Below, piece by piece: positions 33,594-43,657 of a stretch of 64,000 nt of DNA (position 1 is the first letter of the stretch; each line of letters opens with the position of its first letter). This DNA comes from G965215055 sp965215055 (lineage in GTDB: Bacteria; Pseudomonadota; Gammaproteobacteria; UBA4575). The stretch is taken from the NCBI GenBank assembly GCA_965215055.1, contig OZ244046.1, positions 806,001 through 870,000 on the forward strand, in the 5' to 3' direction. Under the pieces are notes generated by a model. That model searched no databases. It was given only the letters and a program-made list of their open reading frames with translations, and had not been told where the DNA came from. Made by a program: the position numbers and the translations under genes.

Positions 33594-33634
33594 TACCTTC
33601 TCCGTGCTAATCTCGTATATAAAAATGTGTAAGG

Positions 33635-35632
33635 TCAGTTAAGCATCGCTAATGCTCGTGTGACAATATTTTCCTCGCTAAAGCCAAAATGTTGCATGAC
33701 GACCTCGCCCGGCGCCGATACGCCAAATTCGGCAATGCCGATAGTGTCCCCTCCCAAACCCACGTATTTTGACCAGTAATCGGGATTTCCAGCCTCCACT
33801 GCAAGCCTCCTGGTAACGCTGCCGGGCAAAACAGATTCCTTGTAAACATCGTCCTGTGCATCAAACGTGTCTGTACTCGGCATTGATACCAGACGTACCT
33901 GCTGACCCTGTTGGTTAAGCCGCCGTGCAGCGGCAAGTGCAATGCTTACTTCCGAGCCGGTTGCAATAAGAATAAGCCTTGGTGGTCCCGCGCAGTCATA
34001 CAATACGTAGCCACCTCTGCCAATCAGGGAGACCTGCTCAGTATCCCGTTCTATAAATGGCAAGTTCTGGCGTGAAAATACCAGGCAGGTTGGTCCCGAT
34101 GTACGTTCAATTGCGTGTTTCCACGCCACGGCCGATTCTACAGTATCCGCAGTGCGCCACACCGACATGTTGGGTATATATCTAAGCGCTGCCAAATGCT
34201 CGACCGCCTGGTGCGTGGGGCCGTCTTCCCCCAACCCGATTGAATCGTGCGTATAGATAAAGATGTTTCGCAACCCCATCAATGCGGCCACGCGCAAGGC
34301 ATTGCGCGCATAATCCGAAAATACAAGAAAGGTAGCAGCGTAGGGAATAAATCCACCGTGCAAGGCAATTCCCGAGTTAATGGCCGACATGCCAAATTCA
34401 CGTACCCCGTAATAAACATAGTTACCGGTATTATCTTTTGAAGTAAGTTTCCTGGACCCCGACCACCAGGTATTGTTAGAGCCGGTTAAATCTGCCGAGC
34501 CACCAATCAATTCCGGCAGTAATTTAGCGTAGCCTTCCAGGGCAAATTCAGACGCCTTGCGAGTCGCTACTGATTTTTTCTCTTCAACGGCGGACTGGAC
34601 TATCTCGTGAGATTCTCTATCCCAGTTTGCGGGAAGTGTTCCTTTTATGCGTCTTAGAAATTCATCAGCCAAATGTGGATGTTCCTCCTGGTAGCGACTG
34701 AACTTTTCTTGCCACTGCGCCTCTTGTTGCGCACCTTGTTCAGCAGCGTTCCATTCTCTGTAGACGGAATCCGGGATGTAAAACGGCTCATGCTCCCAGT
34801 TCAGTTGATCACGCGCCAATCGTATTTCATCCTCACCCAGTGGTGCGCCGTGAACAGAGGCCGTTCCCTGCTTGTTAGGCGACCCCCAGCCGATAACCGT
34901 TTTACAACAGATTAACGTTGGCCTTGCAGCTTCATTCCTCGCCGCTGCAATAGCACGGCTGACTTGTGTCGCGTCATGCCCATCCACGTCCTTAATGACG
35001 TGCCAGCCGTAGGAGCGAAATCGTAGTGGTGTATCATCTGTAAACCAGTCCTCCACTTTCCCATCAATGGAAACCCCGTTGTCGTCATAGAACATGATGA
35101 GCTTTCCAAGGCCGAGTGTTCCTGCCAGGGAACATGTCTCGTGGGAGATGCCTTCCATCAGACAGCCGTCACCTGCAAACACGTAGGTGTAATGATCAAC
35201 GATATCCAAGCCGTTTTTATTGAAAGTTGACGCCAGGATTTTTTCTGCCATGGCCATGCCCACGGCGTTACCAATACCTTGTCCAAGCGGCCCGGTGGTG
35301 GTCTCAACCCCAGGCGTGTCACCATACTCTGGATGACCAGGAGTTTTAGAATGCAGTTGTCGAAAGTTTTTGATCTCATCAAGCGAGAGGGCATAACCCG
35401 CCAAGTGCAGCAGGGAGTACAGCAGCATTGAGCCATGCCCGTTTGACAACACGAAACGATCACGATCAGGCCAGTGAGGATTATTTGGATTATGTTTAAG
35501 GTAGTCATTCCACAGCACTTCGGCAATATCGGCCATTCCCATGGGCATTCCCGGATGCCCGGACTTTGCCTGCTGGACGGCATCCATGCTCAAGGCACGA
35601 ATAGCATTGGCAAGCTCTCTACGATTTCTCAT
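33635..35632 (-). CDS. tkt: Transketolase
   Basis: A 665-residue thiamine-diphosphate enzyme. It has the N-terminal RALSMDAVQQAKSGHPGMPMGMADI, the ThDP motif GDGCLMEGISHE...N (AGDGCLMEG), and VFSDYARNALRVAALM plus THDSIGLGEDGPTHQ in the central domain. It is the first gene of the carbon cluster; the 172-base gap upstream should contain the promoter but nothing stands out there. Confidence 0.96.
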   Translation of the reverse strand: MRNRRELANAIRALSMDAVQQAKSGHPGMPMGMADIAEVLWNDYLKHNPNNPHWPDRDRFVLSNGHGSMLLYSLLHLAGYALSLDEIKNFRQLHSKTPGHPEYGDTPGVETTTGPLGQGIGNAVGMAMAEKILASTFNKNGLDIVDHYTYVFAGDGCLMEGISHETCSLAGTLGLGKLIMFYDDNGVSIDGKVEDWFTDDTPLRFRSYGWHVIKDVDGHDATQVSRAIAAARNEAARPTLICCKTVIGWGSPNKQGTASVHGAPLGEDEIRLARDQLNWEHEPFYIPDSVYREWNAAEQGAQQEAQWQEKFSRYQEEHPHLADEFLRRIKGTLPANWDRESHEIVQSAVEEKKSVATRKASEFALEGYAKLLPELIGGSADLTGSNNTWWSGSRKLTSKDNTGNYVYYGVREFGMSAINSGIALHGGFIPYAATFLVFSDYARNALRVAALMGLRNIFIYTHDSIGLGEDGPTHQAVEHLAALRYIPNMSVWRTADTVESAVAWKHAIERTSGPTCLVFSRQNLPFIERDTEQVSLIGRGGYVLYDCAGPPRLILIATGSEVSIALAAARRLNQQGQQVRLVSMPSTDTFDAQDDVYKESVLPGSVTRRLAVEAGNPDYWSKYVGLGGDTIGIAEFGVSAPGEVVMQHFGFSEENIVTRALAMLN

Positions 35633-35804
35633 TGCAAAAGATACTTGTGCGAACGGGATTGATTCGGAAATTGATAAGTTGTCTTCAAGCCTTGAACAGA
35701 AAGGAGCACATTGTAAAACGGCTGTACTGCAAAGATAGCAATACTAAACTAAAGGCCTTCGAAAAGTATATAATCAATGATGAATAGTGACGCAGCTAAA
35801 GCAG

Positions 35805-36200
35805 CTATTCATCCACAGCAACGTCGGCAATGAGTTCCATGACCTGCGACGTGCGGTCAACGCCAAGGGCGACATAAGTCCAGCCTTCCATTCGATATAG
35901 GCTCAGGATGCTGCGCAGGTTGATCTTGGCATCAGCAAAACGACGGGCAACGGCAGCAAGGGCACCAGGCTCGTCACGCAAACGAATTACCACGGCATCT
36001 TCGGTCACCGGGCGCATACCGGCAGCGTGCAGGGCATCAAGGGCGCTGTCGTAGTCGCTGACAACCAAATCAATACGTCCAACTTTGCCCATGCTGGTGG
36101 CGTCAATGGCATCAATGTTGACGTGCGCACGCTCAAGTACCCCGGCAACCTCGGCAAGCAGACCTTCACGATTGGCAGTAATGACGGTGATTTCCTTCAT
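35805..36200 (-). CDS. Protein with two tandem ACT domains
   Basis: A 131-residue protein made of two ACT-type halves: KEITVITANREGLLAEVAGVLERAHVNIDAID and VVIRLRDEPGALAAVARRFADAKINLRSIL. ACT domains bind amino acids and regulate enzymes. It lies nine bases downstream of the decarboxylase gene on the same strand, so it may be a ligand-sensing partner of that enzyme. This is inference only. Confidence 0.8.
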   Translation of the reverse strand: MKEITVITANREGLLAEVAGVLERAHVNIDAIDATSMGKVGRIDLVVSDYDSALDALHAAGMRPVTEDAVVIRLRDEPGALAAVARRFADAKINLRSILSLYRMEGWTYVALGVDRTSQVMELIADVAVDE

Positions 36201-36209
36201 GGCTGAATT

Positions 36210-37337
36210 TTATGAACAGGTAGCGAGATAATCATTGATGAATGCGTCCACGCGCTCTTCATTAACGGGCGGCACGGTCATGATGTGGGCAATATCACCT
36301 TGCACGGCCAGTTGCCACTTTTCCTGTAGTTCGGCAGGAGGAGTTGGGAATACAGCCGTCAGCGACAGCGGATTGCGCCAGGCATTAGTCCCGCCATCAA
36401 GGAAGCGTTCGACAGTATAGCGAGCCAGGTCCTGACCGCGAGCAACGCGGTGGCGAAATCCGGCGCTGCCCAAACGCTGGATGGCGTACCATAGAAACAG
36501 TGGTGCCAAGCCGCTACGTGATCCAGTCAGGGTGGTGTCGCGTGTGCCGATGTATTCTATGGAGCGGGCGATGCGATCAGCATGGTGATGCTGCGCCAGC
36601 ACGATCCCGCACGGAAAAGGCATGCCAATGAACTTGTGCCCGCTGATAGCGATACTGTCGATACCACACCGGAAATCGTAGACGGGTGGGCCCTTGCAGA
36701 AAGGTAAGGTCATACCGGAAAAAGCCGCATCAACGTGAACGTAGGAACGCTCAGTGGCAAGGTCGCTCAACATGGCTTTGATACGCATGACGTCATCGAT
36801 ACCTTCTGTCATGGTTGTACCTATGTTGGCAAAGATGATCGGCGGTGCGTCACGATGAATGCGTAACGTCTCGTACAGGTCATCACAGTCTATGGCGCCG
36901 CTGGCTTGGGCGCGGATGGTGATATGGCGCAGCCCGAGCACGCGCATGATCTTGATGACACTATAGTGCGTCGCCTCACTGTAATAGACGATGCCGTCGG
37001 GTAGTAATTCGCGGGCTACGTACATGCCGTACATGTTGCCTTCCGTACCGCCGGTGGTAACGTAACCCCAATACTCATCTTGCGGAGCATGATTCAATGC
37101 TGCAAACCAGGCAAGCACTTCGCACTCAATCGACCTGGTGTCAACTCGATAGCTGCTGTCGTTGAAGGGATCGCCTACGTTATTCAGTGGATATCGAAAG
37201 AAAGGTTGCAGCGCATCGTAGTTAAAATCACCGGCGCATGGATAGCCGATGAAAGTGCGCATTTGTGCGTCAAGCTCGGCGCACAAATCGGCCAGCCGTT
37301 GTTCGGTTGCATCCGGTTTTGTTGCAGGAACGTCCAT
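36210..37337 (-). CDS. PLP-dependent group II decarboxylase, histidine decarboxylase-like
   Basis: About 375 residues, with the fold and motifs of type II amino-acid decarboxylases: TTGGTEGNMYGMYVAREL, HYSVIKIMRVLG, HVDAAFSGMTLPF (PLP Asp) and SGHKFIGMPFPCG (Schiff-base lysine). The overall pattern resembles bacterial histidine decarboxylases and plant serine decarboxylases, so histidine to histamine is a guess. Met at 37337 is taken as the start; a GTG lies seven codons upstream. Both this gene and the ACT gene look more GC-rich than the carbon cluster beside them, which hints at acquisition. Confidence 0.8.
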   Translation of the reverse strand: MDVPATKPDATEQRLADLCAELDAQMRTFIGYPCAGDFNYDALQPFFRYPLNNVGDPFNDSSYRVDTRSIECEVLAWFAALNHAPQDEYWGYVTTGGTEGNMYGMYVARELLPDGIVYYSEATHYSVIKIMRVLGLRHITIRAQASGAIDCDDLYETLRIHRDAPPIIFANIGTTMTEGIDDVMRIKAMLSDLATERSYVHVDAAFSGMTLPFCKGPPVYDFRCGIDSIAISGHKFIGMPFPCGIVLAQHHHADRIARSIEYIGTRDTTLTGSRSGLAPLFLWYAIQRLGSAGFRHRVARGQDLARYTVERFLDGGTNAWRNPLSLTAVFPTPPAELQEKWQLAVQGDIAHIMTVPPVNEERVDAFINDYLATCS

Positions 37338-37427
37338 ACGGCTATTATAGACTCGCACGGCAACAATGCCATGTAGTAGCGACTTTTCCTTACAGCTCGC
37401 AGTATACCCAGATTGCTGACAGCAAGC

Positions 37428-37985
37428 TCAGTTCTTCCACTTGATATTGCATCCCACACTGGGTTTTTGATTCGGGCTGACTTGCTCTCCTGCCAGGACC
37501 GAATCAAGCGCACTACGCAGGTCTTCCCCTGTTACCGGAATGCTATTCCCTGGACGTGAATCATCCAGTTGCCCCCGGTATACGCATTTCAGGTCTTTAT
37601 CAAACAAGAAAAAATCCGGCGTACAGGCAGCTTCATACAGACGGGCGACTTGTTGCGTCTCATCATATAAATAGGGAAAGGTGTAGCCAAGCGATGATGC
37701 AGTTACTTTCATTTTATCCGGTGAGTCCTCCGGATAATTGTCTATATCGTTCGCGCTGATGGCGGCAATGCCAACTCCTTTGGTCAGATAGTCCCGACCA
37801 AGTGTAACAAGTTCATTTTGCACGTGAATTACAAAAGGACAGTGGTTACATATAAACATGATGAGAGTCGCCACTTCACCACGGACCTCATGCAGGCATA
37901 ATTCATTACCGGAAACGGTGTCCGGCAGACAAAAGTCGGGGGCCTGTGTTCCCAATGGCATCATGTTGGAAGGAGTTTGCACCAT
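37428..37985 (-). CDS. Thioredoxin-fold protein, AhpC/TSA-like redoxin
   Basis: A 185-residue redoxin domain protein with the motif FICNHCPFVIHVQNELV (CxxC) where peroxiredoxins have the peroxidatic Cys. A second Cys occurs in AACTPDFFLFD. No signal peptide is visible. The family (CNHCPF redoxins) is widespread and biochemically little characterised. It lies upstream of and divergent from metK. Confidence 0.75.
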   Translation of the reverse strand: MVQTPSNMMPLGTQAPDFCLPDTVSGNELCLHEVRGEVATLIMFICNHCPFVIHVQNELVTLGRDYLTKGVGIAAISANDIDNYPEDSPDKMKVTASSLGYTFPYLYDETQQVARLYEAACTPDFFLFDKDLKCVYRGQLDDSRPGNSIPVTGEDLRSALDSVLAGEQVSPNQKPSVGCNIKWKN

Positions 37986-38036
37986 AACGCGATATACTTA
38001 TGCTTTTAATCGTCTGAATGCGTACAATAACGTGCT

Positions 38037-38065
38037 TTCAGCCTTCTGTTAACCCTTTAGATAAT
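38037..38065 (+). promoter_or_regulatory. Candidate sigma-70 promoter for metK
   Basis: TTCAGC and GATAAT are separated by 17 bases, ending 31 bases before the metK start codon. The -10 differs from consensus by one base and the -35 by three, so this is a modest match. Confidence 0.3.
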
Positions 38066-38095
38066 ATCATTCAAGGATTTCATGGAAAATATTGC

Positions 38096-39253
38096 ATGAC
38101 TACAAGACGTGTATTTACTTCCGAATCCGTTTCCCAGGGGCACCCGGATAAAATGGCAGATCAAATCTCGGATGCCGTTCTGGACGCCATATTGGAACAG
38201 GATAAAAATGCGCACGTGGCATGTGAAACCCTGGTGAAAACCGGTATGGTCTTACTGGCAGGAGAAATTACGACCTGTGCACAAATTGATTTTGAATCCA
38301 TCGTACGTAATACCGTCATCGGAATAGGCTATAACAATTCTGTCGTTGGATTTGACGGGAATAGTTGTGCAGTTATCAATGCGTTGGGCGAACAATCGCC
38401 CGATATTGCACAAGGCGTGAATCGAGCAAGCAAGGAAGAACAGGGTGCAGGCGATCAAGGCATGATGTTCGGATACGCCAGCAATGAAACCGACGTATTG
38501 ATGCCTGCCCCGATTACGTACGCACACAGGTTGATGCAAAAGCAGGCCGAGGTAAGAAAAACTGGCCAGTTGGACCCGAACTGGCTGCGCCCCGACGCAA
38601 AGAGCCAGGTAACCTTCGTATATGAAGATGGAAAACCGGTGCGCATTAGCACCGTAGTACTATCTACGCAGCACGACCCTGACGTAAAAGATTTGCACGA
38701 AGCAGTAATGGAGTTGATTATAAAGCCAACTCTACCCGCAAAGTGGTTGTCCAGTGATACCGAGTATCACATTAACCCGACCGGTAATTTCGTAATCGGC
38801 GGACCCGTTGGTGATTGTGGCTTGACCGGGCGCAAAATCATCGTGGATACTTATGGAGGCATGGCACGTCACGGCGGTGGGGCTTTTTCGGGCAAAGACC
38901 CTTCTAAGGTGGATCGTTCCGCTGCCTATGCAGGCCGTTACGTGGCAAAAAATATCGTAGCTGCTGGCTTGGCTGAGTGCTGCGAGATTCAAATTTCCTA
39001 CGCGATAGGCGTTGCCGAGCCAACTTCTATTTTCATCGATACATTTGGTACGGGCAAGATAGCAGACGACGAGATACAAGGCATCGTACAGAAGGTATTT
39101 GACTTAAAGCCGCATGGAATCATTACTATGCTGGACTTGCTGCAGCCAATCTATCAGGCCACGGCCGCTTATGGGCACTTCGGGCGTGACGAGGACAGTT
39201 TTCCCTGGGAGCGCACAGATAAGGCCCTAGAATTAAAGGAACATGCACTATGA
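38096..39253 (+). CDS. metK: S-adenosylmethionine synthetase
   Basis: A 385-residue enzyme that makes SAM from methionine and ATP. It starts MTTRRVFTSESVSQGHPDKMADQISD; GAGDQGMMFGYA (with the second family signature) and GGGAFSGKDPSKVDRSAAY are present. An in-frame codon upstream adds 26 unlikely residues. It is followed 36 bases later by ahcY; the gap is too short to hold a SAH riboswitch. Confidence 0.97.
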   Translation: MTTRRVFTSESVSQGHPDKMADQISDAVLDAILEQDKNAHVACETLVKTGMVLLAGEITTCAQIDFESIVRNTVIGIGYNNSVVGFDGNSCAVINALGEQSPDIAQGVNRASKEEQGAGDQGMMFGYASNETDVLMPAPITYAHRLMQKQAEVRKTGQLDPNWLRPDAKSQVTFVYEDGKPVRISTVVLSTQHDPDVKDLHEAVMELIIKPTLPAKWLSSDTEYHINPTGNFVIGGPVGDCGLTGRKIIVDTYGGMARHGGGAFSGKDPSKVDRSAAYAGRYVAKNIVAAGLAECCEIQISYAIGVAEPTSIFIDTFGTGKIADDEIQGIVQKVFDLKPHGIITMLDLLQPIYQATAAYGHFGRDEDSFPWERTDKALELKEHAL

Positions 39254-39289
39254 ACGTAGTTTGTTTACCACTTGAGGATACGATAAACC

Positions 39290-40603
39290 ATGAGTATTCA
39301 ATCCGCTGAAAAACTTGAACCCGACTTCAAGGTTGCCGACGTTACTTTGGCAGATTGGGGACATAAGGAAATCGCTATCGCAGAAACGGAAATGCCCGGT
39401 CTGATGGCGTTACGTGAAAAGCACGCCGGCGAAAAACCCTTGCAGGGGGCACGCATCGCCGGTTGCCTGCACATGACCATTCAAACCGCCGTGCTTATTG
39501 AAACCCTGATTGAATTAGGTGCAGCGGTACGCTGGTCGTCATGTAACATTTTTTCTACGCAGGATCATGCCGCCGCAGCCATCGCAACAAAGGGTGTCCC
39601 CGTATTCGCCTGGAAAGGTGAAACGGAAGAGGAGTACGAATGGTGCATCGAGCAAACTGTTCACGGTGCAAGCGGCTGGCATCCAAATATGCTGCTTGAT
39701 GACGGCGGCGATCTGACTAAGGCCATGCACGAAAAATACCCTGAACTGCTGAAAGATGTAAAAGGATTGTCAGAGGAAACTACTACCGGCGTGCATCGCC
39801 TGCACGAAATGGCCAAAAACGGGGAGTTGAAAGTCCCTGCGTTCAATGTAAATAATTCCGTTACCAAGTCCAAGTTTGATAACTTGTATGGTTGTCGCGA
39901 ATCATTGGTTGATGGCCTGAAACGCGCAACGGACGTCATGATTGCAGGCAAAACCGCCGTAGTGTGCGGCTTTGGTGACGTAGGTAAAGGCAGCGCACAA
40001 TCGCTGCGTAGTCTGGGAGCAAATGTTCTGATTACTGAAATCGACCCCATATGCGCACTGCAAGCTGCCATGGCAGGCTATCGGGTCGTGTTGCTGGACG
40101 ACGTCGTCGATACGGCAGATATCTTCGTGACTGCAACGGGAAATTACAATGTGATCACCCACGACCACATGTTGGCAATGAAAGACCAGTCGATCGTTTG
40201 CAATATCGGTCATTTTGATAACGAGATTGACGTAGCGAGCTTGAAACAATATCGGTGGGAAAATATCAAGCCACAGGTGGACCACGTTATCTTCCCGGAT
40301 GGCAAACGCATCATCCTGCTGGCTGAAGGCCGCCTGGTCAATCTGGGATGCGCTACCGGACATCCGAGTTTTGTAATGTCCAACTCGTTCACTAATCAAG
40401 TCCTGGCACAGATGGAGCTATGGAAAAATTCAAGCAAGTATGAGAACAAGGTCTACGTGTTGCCAAAAGCACTGGATGAGGAAGTCGCACGCCTGCATCT
40501 GAACAAGATAGGTGCGAAACTGACCACGCTATCTGCGCAGCAAGCAGACTATATCGGCGTAAACGTCAATGGCCCCTATAAACCGGATTACTATCACTAC
40601 TAA
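39290..40603 (+). CDS. ahcY: Adenosylhomocysteinase
   Basis: A 437-residue NAD-dependent enzyme that splits S-adenosylhomocysteine. Key segments include HMTIQTAVLIETL, NNSVTKSKFDNLYGCRESLVDGLKR (substrate and NAD contacts), VVCGFGDVGKGSAQSL (Rossmann loop) and NPDYYHY-like C-terminus KPDYYHY. The pair metK-ahcY forms a SAM-cycle operon. Confidence 0.97.
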   Translation: MSIQSAEKLEPDFKVADVTLADWGHKEIAIAETEMPGLMALREKHAGEKPLQGARIAGCLHMTIQTAVLIETLIELGAAVRWSSCNIFSTQDHAAAAIATKGVPVFAWKGETEEEYEWCIEQTVHGASGWHPNMLLDDGGDLTKAMHEKYPELLKDVKGLSEETTTGVHRLHEMAKNGELKVPAFNVNNSVTKSKFDNLYGCRESLVDGLKRATDVMIAGKTAVVCGFGDVGKGSAQSLRSLGANVLITEIDPICALQAAMAGYRVVLLDDVVDTADIFVTATGNYNVITHDHMLAMKDQSIVCNIGHFDNEIDVASLKQYRWENIKPQVDHVIFPDGKRIILLAEGRLVNLGCATGHPSFVMSNSFTNQVLAQMELWKNSSKYENKVYVLPKALDEEVARLHLNKIGAKLTTLSAQQADYIGVNVNGPYKPDYYHY

Positions 40604-40647
40604 TTGCATCACGTAATATCTTGCCTTAACGAAACGACAATGAGGCA

Positions 40648-41457
40648 ATGCGAATCACTCGATTGTATGTAGACCAAGATTTGGCTTCAGGTGATGAAAT
40701 CATGCTGGACAAAACGGCATGTCATCACGCGTTGAACGTCCTGCGATTGAACAAAAACTCATCTCTTACACTATTCAATGGCGATGGTTGCGACTACGCT
40801 TGCGCTATCCTTGCCCTGAACAGGAAAGACGTGACGGTAAAGGTTGTCAGTCAAAAAAAACTGACTAATGAGTCTGCCCTGACGACGCACCTGGTTTTAG
40901 GCATTTCCAAAAGTTCACACATGGACTATGCAATTCAAAAGACCGTAGAGGCAGGTGTAACTGATATTCACCCGGTAATAACTGAACGTACCACGGTCAA
41001 GCCTTCCTTAAAATCGGACGCTGGCAAGCAAAGGCACTGGCAAAGAATCATTATCAGTGCCTGTGAACAATGCGGACGTGCCACTCTACCGATGTTACAT
41101 GATCCGATGGATTTATCATGCCTCGAAAATGTACCTGGCGATAAATATGGATTTATCCTGGACACTGAATCCAATAAAACATTTGAAGAGTTTGGCCACA
41201 AGGGCCTCACGTCCATCTGGTTGCTGGTCGGTCCCGAAGGCGGGTTGATGCGGTCTGAAGTCGACGCGATGCAACAAAAAGGCTATCAAGCCGTAGGGTT
41301 AGGGCCGAGAACATTGCGCACGGAAACCGCTGCACTATCCGCTGTGATTTGTGCGCAGCTATTGTGGGGCGATTTGTCTGCAAGGCAAAAACAACGTGTG
41401 AAAGCTACGAGTATCAACTCCGATTGTCATTCGAGAGGTATACGCTTGTGTCCTTAA
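40648..41457 (+). CDS. rsmE: 16S rRNA (uracil1498-N3)-methyltransferase
   Basis: A SPOUT methyltransferase with the trefoil-knot signature LLVGPEGGLMRSEVDAM and LGPRTLRTETAALSAV. The N-terminal PUA-like part contains HHALNVLRL. The protein has an extension of about 25 residues after the usual WGDL end, running into the start of gshB. The rsmE-gshB-yqgE-ruvX order is a conserved gammaproteobacterial cluster. Confidence 0.93.
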   Translation: MRITRLYVDQDLASGDEIMLDKTACHHALNVLRLNKNSSLTLFNGDGCDYACAILALNRKDVTVKVVSQKKLTNESALTTHLVLGISKSSHMDYAIQKTVEAGVTDIHPVITERTTVKPSLKSDAGKQRHWQRIIISACEQCGRATLPMLHDPMDLSCLENVPGDKYGFILDTESNKTFEEFGHKGLTSIWLLVGPEGGLMRSEVDAMQQKGYQAVGLGPRTLRTETAALSAVICAQLLWGDLSARQKQRVKATSINSDCHSRGIRLCP

Positions 41458-42407
41458 AATTGGGCGTAATCATGGACCCCATAGAGGAGATAAACGTCTC
41501 CAAAGACAGCACTTTCGCGATGCTTCTGGAGGCCCAGCGACGTGCTTATCAAATTCATTACCTGCAAGCGTCAGAACTGTACCTAGCTGATAACGTAGTC
41601 ATGGGGTATGCGGCACAAATGTCGGTGCAAGATGATCAAAGCGACTGGTATGAACTGCTTGACACGGTGCCAACAGACCTGGGTGAGCTTGATGTGGTGT
41701 TAATGCGTAAAGACCCACCGTTTAATATGGAATATATCTACACGACTTATCTGCTTGATCAATTGTGTGAGACAGGCACGATGGTCGTCAACCACCCTGC
41801 TGGTTTGCGCAATGCCAATGAAAAATTATTTGCGACTCGTTTTACCGAATGCACGGTTCCCTTCACGGTAACGCGAAAAAAACAGGTGCTCGATGACTTT
41901 ATAAATATTCACAAAGAGGTCGTGGTCAAACCTTTGGACGGCATGGCCGGAGATTCCGTATTTCGCGTTCAGCATGATGATCCAAATCGAAACGTGATAC
42001 TGGAAACAATTACTCACTTCGGTCGCCGAACGGTGATGGCGCAGCAATTCATCGCCGCATATAAAAAAGGTGATAAACGAATCCTGCTCATCGACGGCGA
42101 ACCCATTCCCTACGCCCTGGTAAGAGTTCCGGCTAAAGGAGAACTGCGCGCCAATCTGGCCAAGGGGGGTACCGCTCAAGGCGCTGAACTTACTACAAGA
42201 GATCGGTGGATATGCGAACAGGTCAAACCTGCGCTGACTGCCATGCAACTCAGTTTCGTAGGTATTGATATAATCAGCAATTACTTGACGGAGATCAATG
42301 TTACCAGCCCCACTGGAATACGAGAATTAGACAAAATTTATGACCTGAATATATGCGCGACATTGTTTGATTCAATTGAAAGGCGGTACGAGACCAAGAA
42401 AAAATGA
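41448..42407 (+). CDS. gshB: Glutathione synthetase
   Basis: A 319-residue ATP-grasp enzyme that adds glycine to gamma-glutamylcysteine. The GTG at 41448 gives the family N-terminus SLKLGVIMDPIEEINVSKDSTF, with AGAGG nine bases upstream. It includes VNHPAGLRNANEKLF, VVKPLDGMAGDSVFRV and EINVTSPTGIRELD. It overlaps rsmE by ten bases. Glutathione use is in keeping with a gammaproteobacterium. Confidence 0.95.
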   Translation: MSLKLGVIMDPIEEINVSKDSTFAMLLEAQRRAYQIHYLQASELYLADNVVMGYAAQMSVQDDQSDWYELLDTVPTDLGELDVVLMRKDPPFNMEYIYTTYLLDQLCETGTMVVNHPAGLRNANEKLFATRFTECTVPFTVTRKKQVLDDFINIHKEVVVKPLDGMAGDSVFRVQHDDPNRNVILETITHFGRRTVMAQQFIAAYKKGDKRILLIDGEPIPYALVRVPAKGELRANLAKGGTAQGAELTTRDRWICEQVKPALTAMQLSFVGIDIISNYLTEINVTSPTGIRELDKIYDLNICATLFDSIERRYETKKK

Positions 42408-42608
42408 CTCCCTGATTACTTCACACGTAAAGTATTTTCATCCAGCAAACCAGGTTTTCTCTTCAAGAAAGCGGCATCAATCAGGATTGCATATTTCCCT
42501 TGCACGTGATGATTCCAAAAATGGGAAAACTGTCTTAACCTCTAAAAGTTGGTAGAATAGTTACTCGATAACAATAATCCAATTACTTATTACTTGCATG
42601 CCAGGGAT

Positions 42609-43166
42609 ATGTCAGGAAATCTAACCAAACAACTGCTTATCGCCATGCCCTCATTGCGTGACCCCAACTTTTCCCGCACGGTGACGCTGATCTGCGAACA
42701 CAATGAACATGGTGCAATGGGTATCGTTGTCAATCAGCCTATCTCTGTATCTGTGGAGGAGTTAATCAGCCGCCTGAACGTAGATAGTGACAAGGCGGTC
42801 CGTGGTAACAGTCCCGTATATGCGGGTGGCCCAGTACATATCAATCGAGGATTCATATTGCATGACTCTGACCGGCACTGGGAGTCGACATTGGTAATCG
42901 ACCATGATTTGAAGCTGACCATGTCCGAAGATATATTGCTGGATATCGCTGTTGGACGCGGCCCGAGGAACATGATCGTCGCCTTAGGCTACGCTGGCTG
43001 GGAAGCGGGCCAACTGGAGCAAGAATTGGCAGAAAATGCATGGTTAACAGCCCCCTACGAGGCTGGAATCGTGTTTCACACGCCAGTGGAAAAACGCTGG
43101 CAAACCGCAGCAGATAAGCTCGGAATCGATCTACACTTGATCTCAAGTGAAGCTGGACACGCTTAG
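42609..43166 (+). CDS. yqgE: UPF0301 protein, YqgE/AlgH family
   Basis: A 185-residue protein with LTKQLLIAMPSLRDPNFSRTVTLICEHNEHGAMGIVVNQP, VYAGGPVHINRGFILH and ALGYAGWEAGQLEQEL, all typical of YqgE/AlgH. AlgH was named for a role in alginate regulation in Pseudomonas; the molecular function is unknown. It sits 54 bases upstream of ruvX. A 200-base gap after gshB probably carries its promoter. Confidence 0.92.
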   Translation: MSGNLTKQLLIAMPSLRDPNFSRTVTLICEHNEHGAMGIVVNQPISVSVEELISRLNVDSDKAVRGNSPVYAGGPVHINRGFILHDSDRHWESTLVIDHDLKLTMSEDILLDIAVGRGPRNMIVALGYAGWEAGQLEQELAENAWLTAPYEAGIVFHTPVEKRWQTAADKLGIDLHLISSEAGHA

Positions 43167-43219
43167 GGACATATTAAAATGCTCGTGGCTACCTTGTGGC
43201 ACTTAGCGGGTATGCGCAA

Positions 43220-43657
43220 ATGCCTAACGTAATCGGATTCGATTATGGAGAACGAAGGATAGGAGTCGCAGTTGGCGTGGCAGACATTGGCACGGCAAAT
43301 CCATTGACGACCATTAGAGTACCTGCCTCAGGAATACCCTGGGACCAAGTTGACCAGATCATGGCACAATGGCATCCCAAAACTCTGGTCATAGGGCACG
43401 TTGAGCACGGTACACAAAACAACAGTTTTTTACGCGATAGAATTCATCTTTTTTGCAAAAATTTACAGGTGCGCTACGATGTGCCTATCGAGACCGTTGA
43501 TGAGTCCTATTCTTCTGCGACAGCTTATGAAATACTTAAAGACATGCGCAGCAAAGGCCAACGCAGGAGAATAAAAAAGGCCGATATCGACAAGGCTTCT
43601 GCCGCAATTATTCTGCATTCATGGCTATCATCTGATTCAGGTCAGGTAAACCCATGA
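43220..43657 (+). CDS. ruvX: Putative pre-16S rRNA nuclease / Holliday junction resolvase-like YqgF
   Basis: A 145-residue RNase H-fold protein, starting MPNVIGFDYGERRIGVAVG; the second motif DESYSSATAYEIL and the DKASAAIILHSWL end follow the family. Family members process the 5' end of 16S rRNA. Its stop overlaps the pyrR start by four bases (ATGA). Confidence 0.92.
   Translation: MPNVIGFDYGERRIGVAVGVADIGTANPLTTIRVPASGIPWDQVDQIMAQWHPKTLVIGHVEHGTQNNSFLRDRIHLFCKNLQVRYDVPIETVDESYSSATAYEILKDMRSKGQRRRIKKADIDKASAAIILHSWLSSDSGQVNP

Noticed and set aside
39254..39289. SAH riboswitch in front of ahcY
   Set aside because: The gap after metK is only 36 bases, too short for the known structure.
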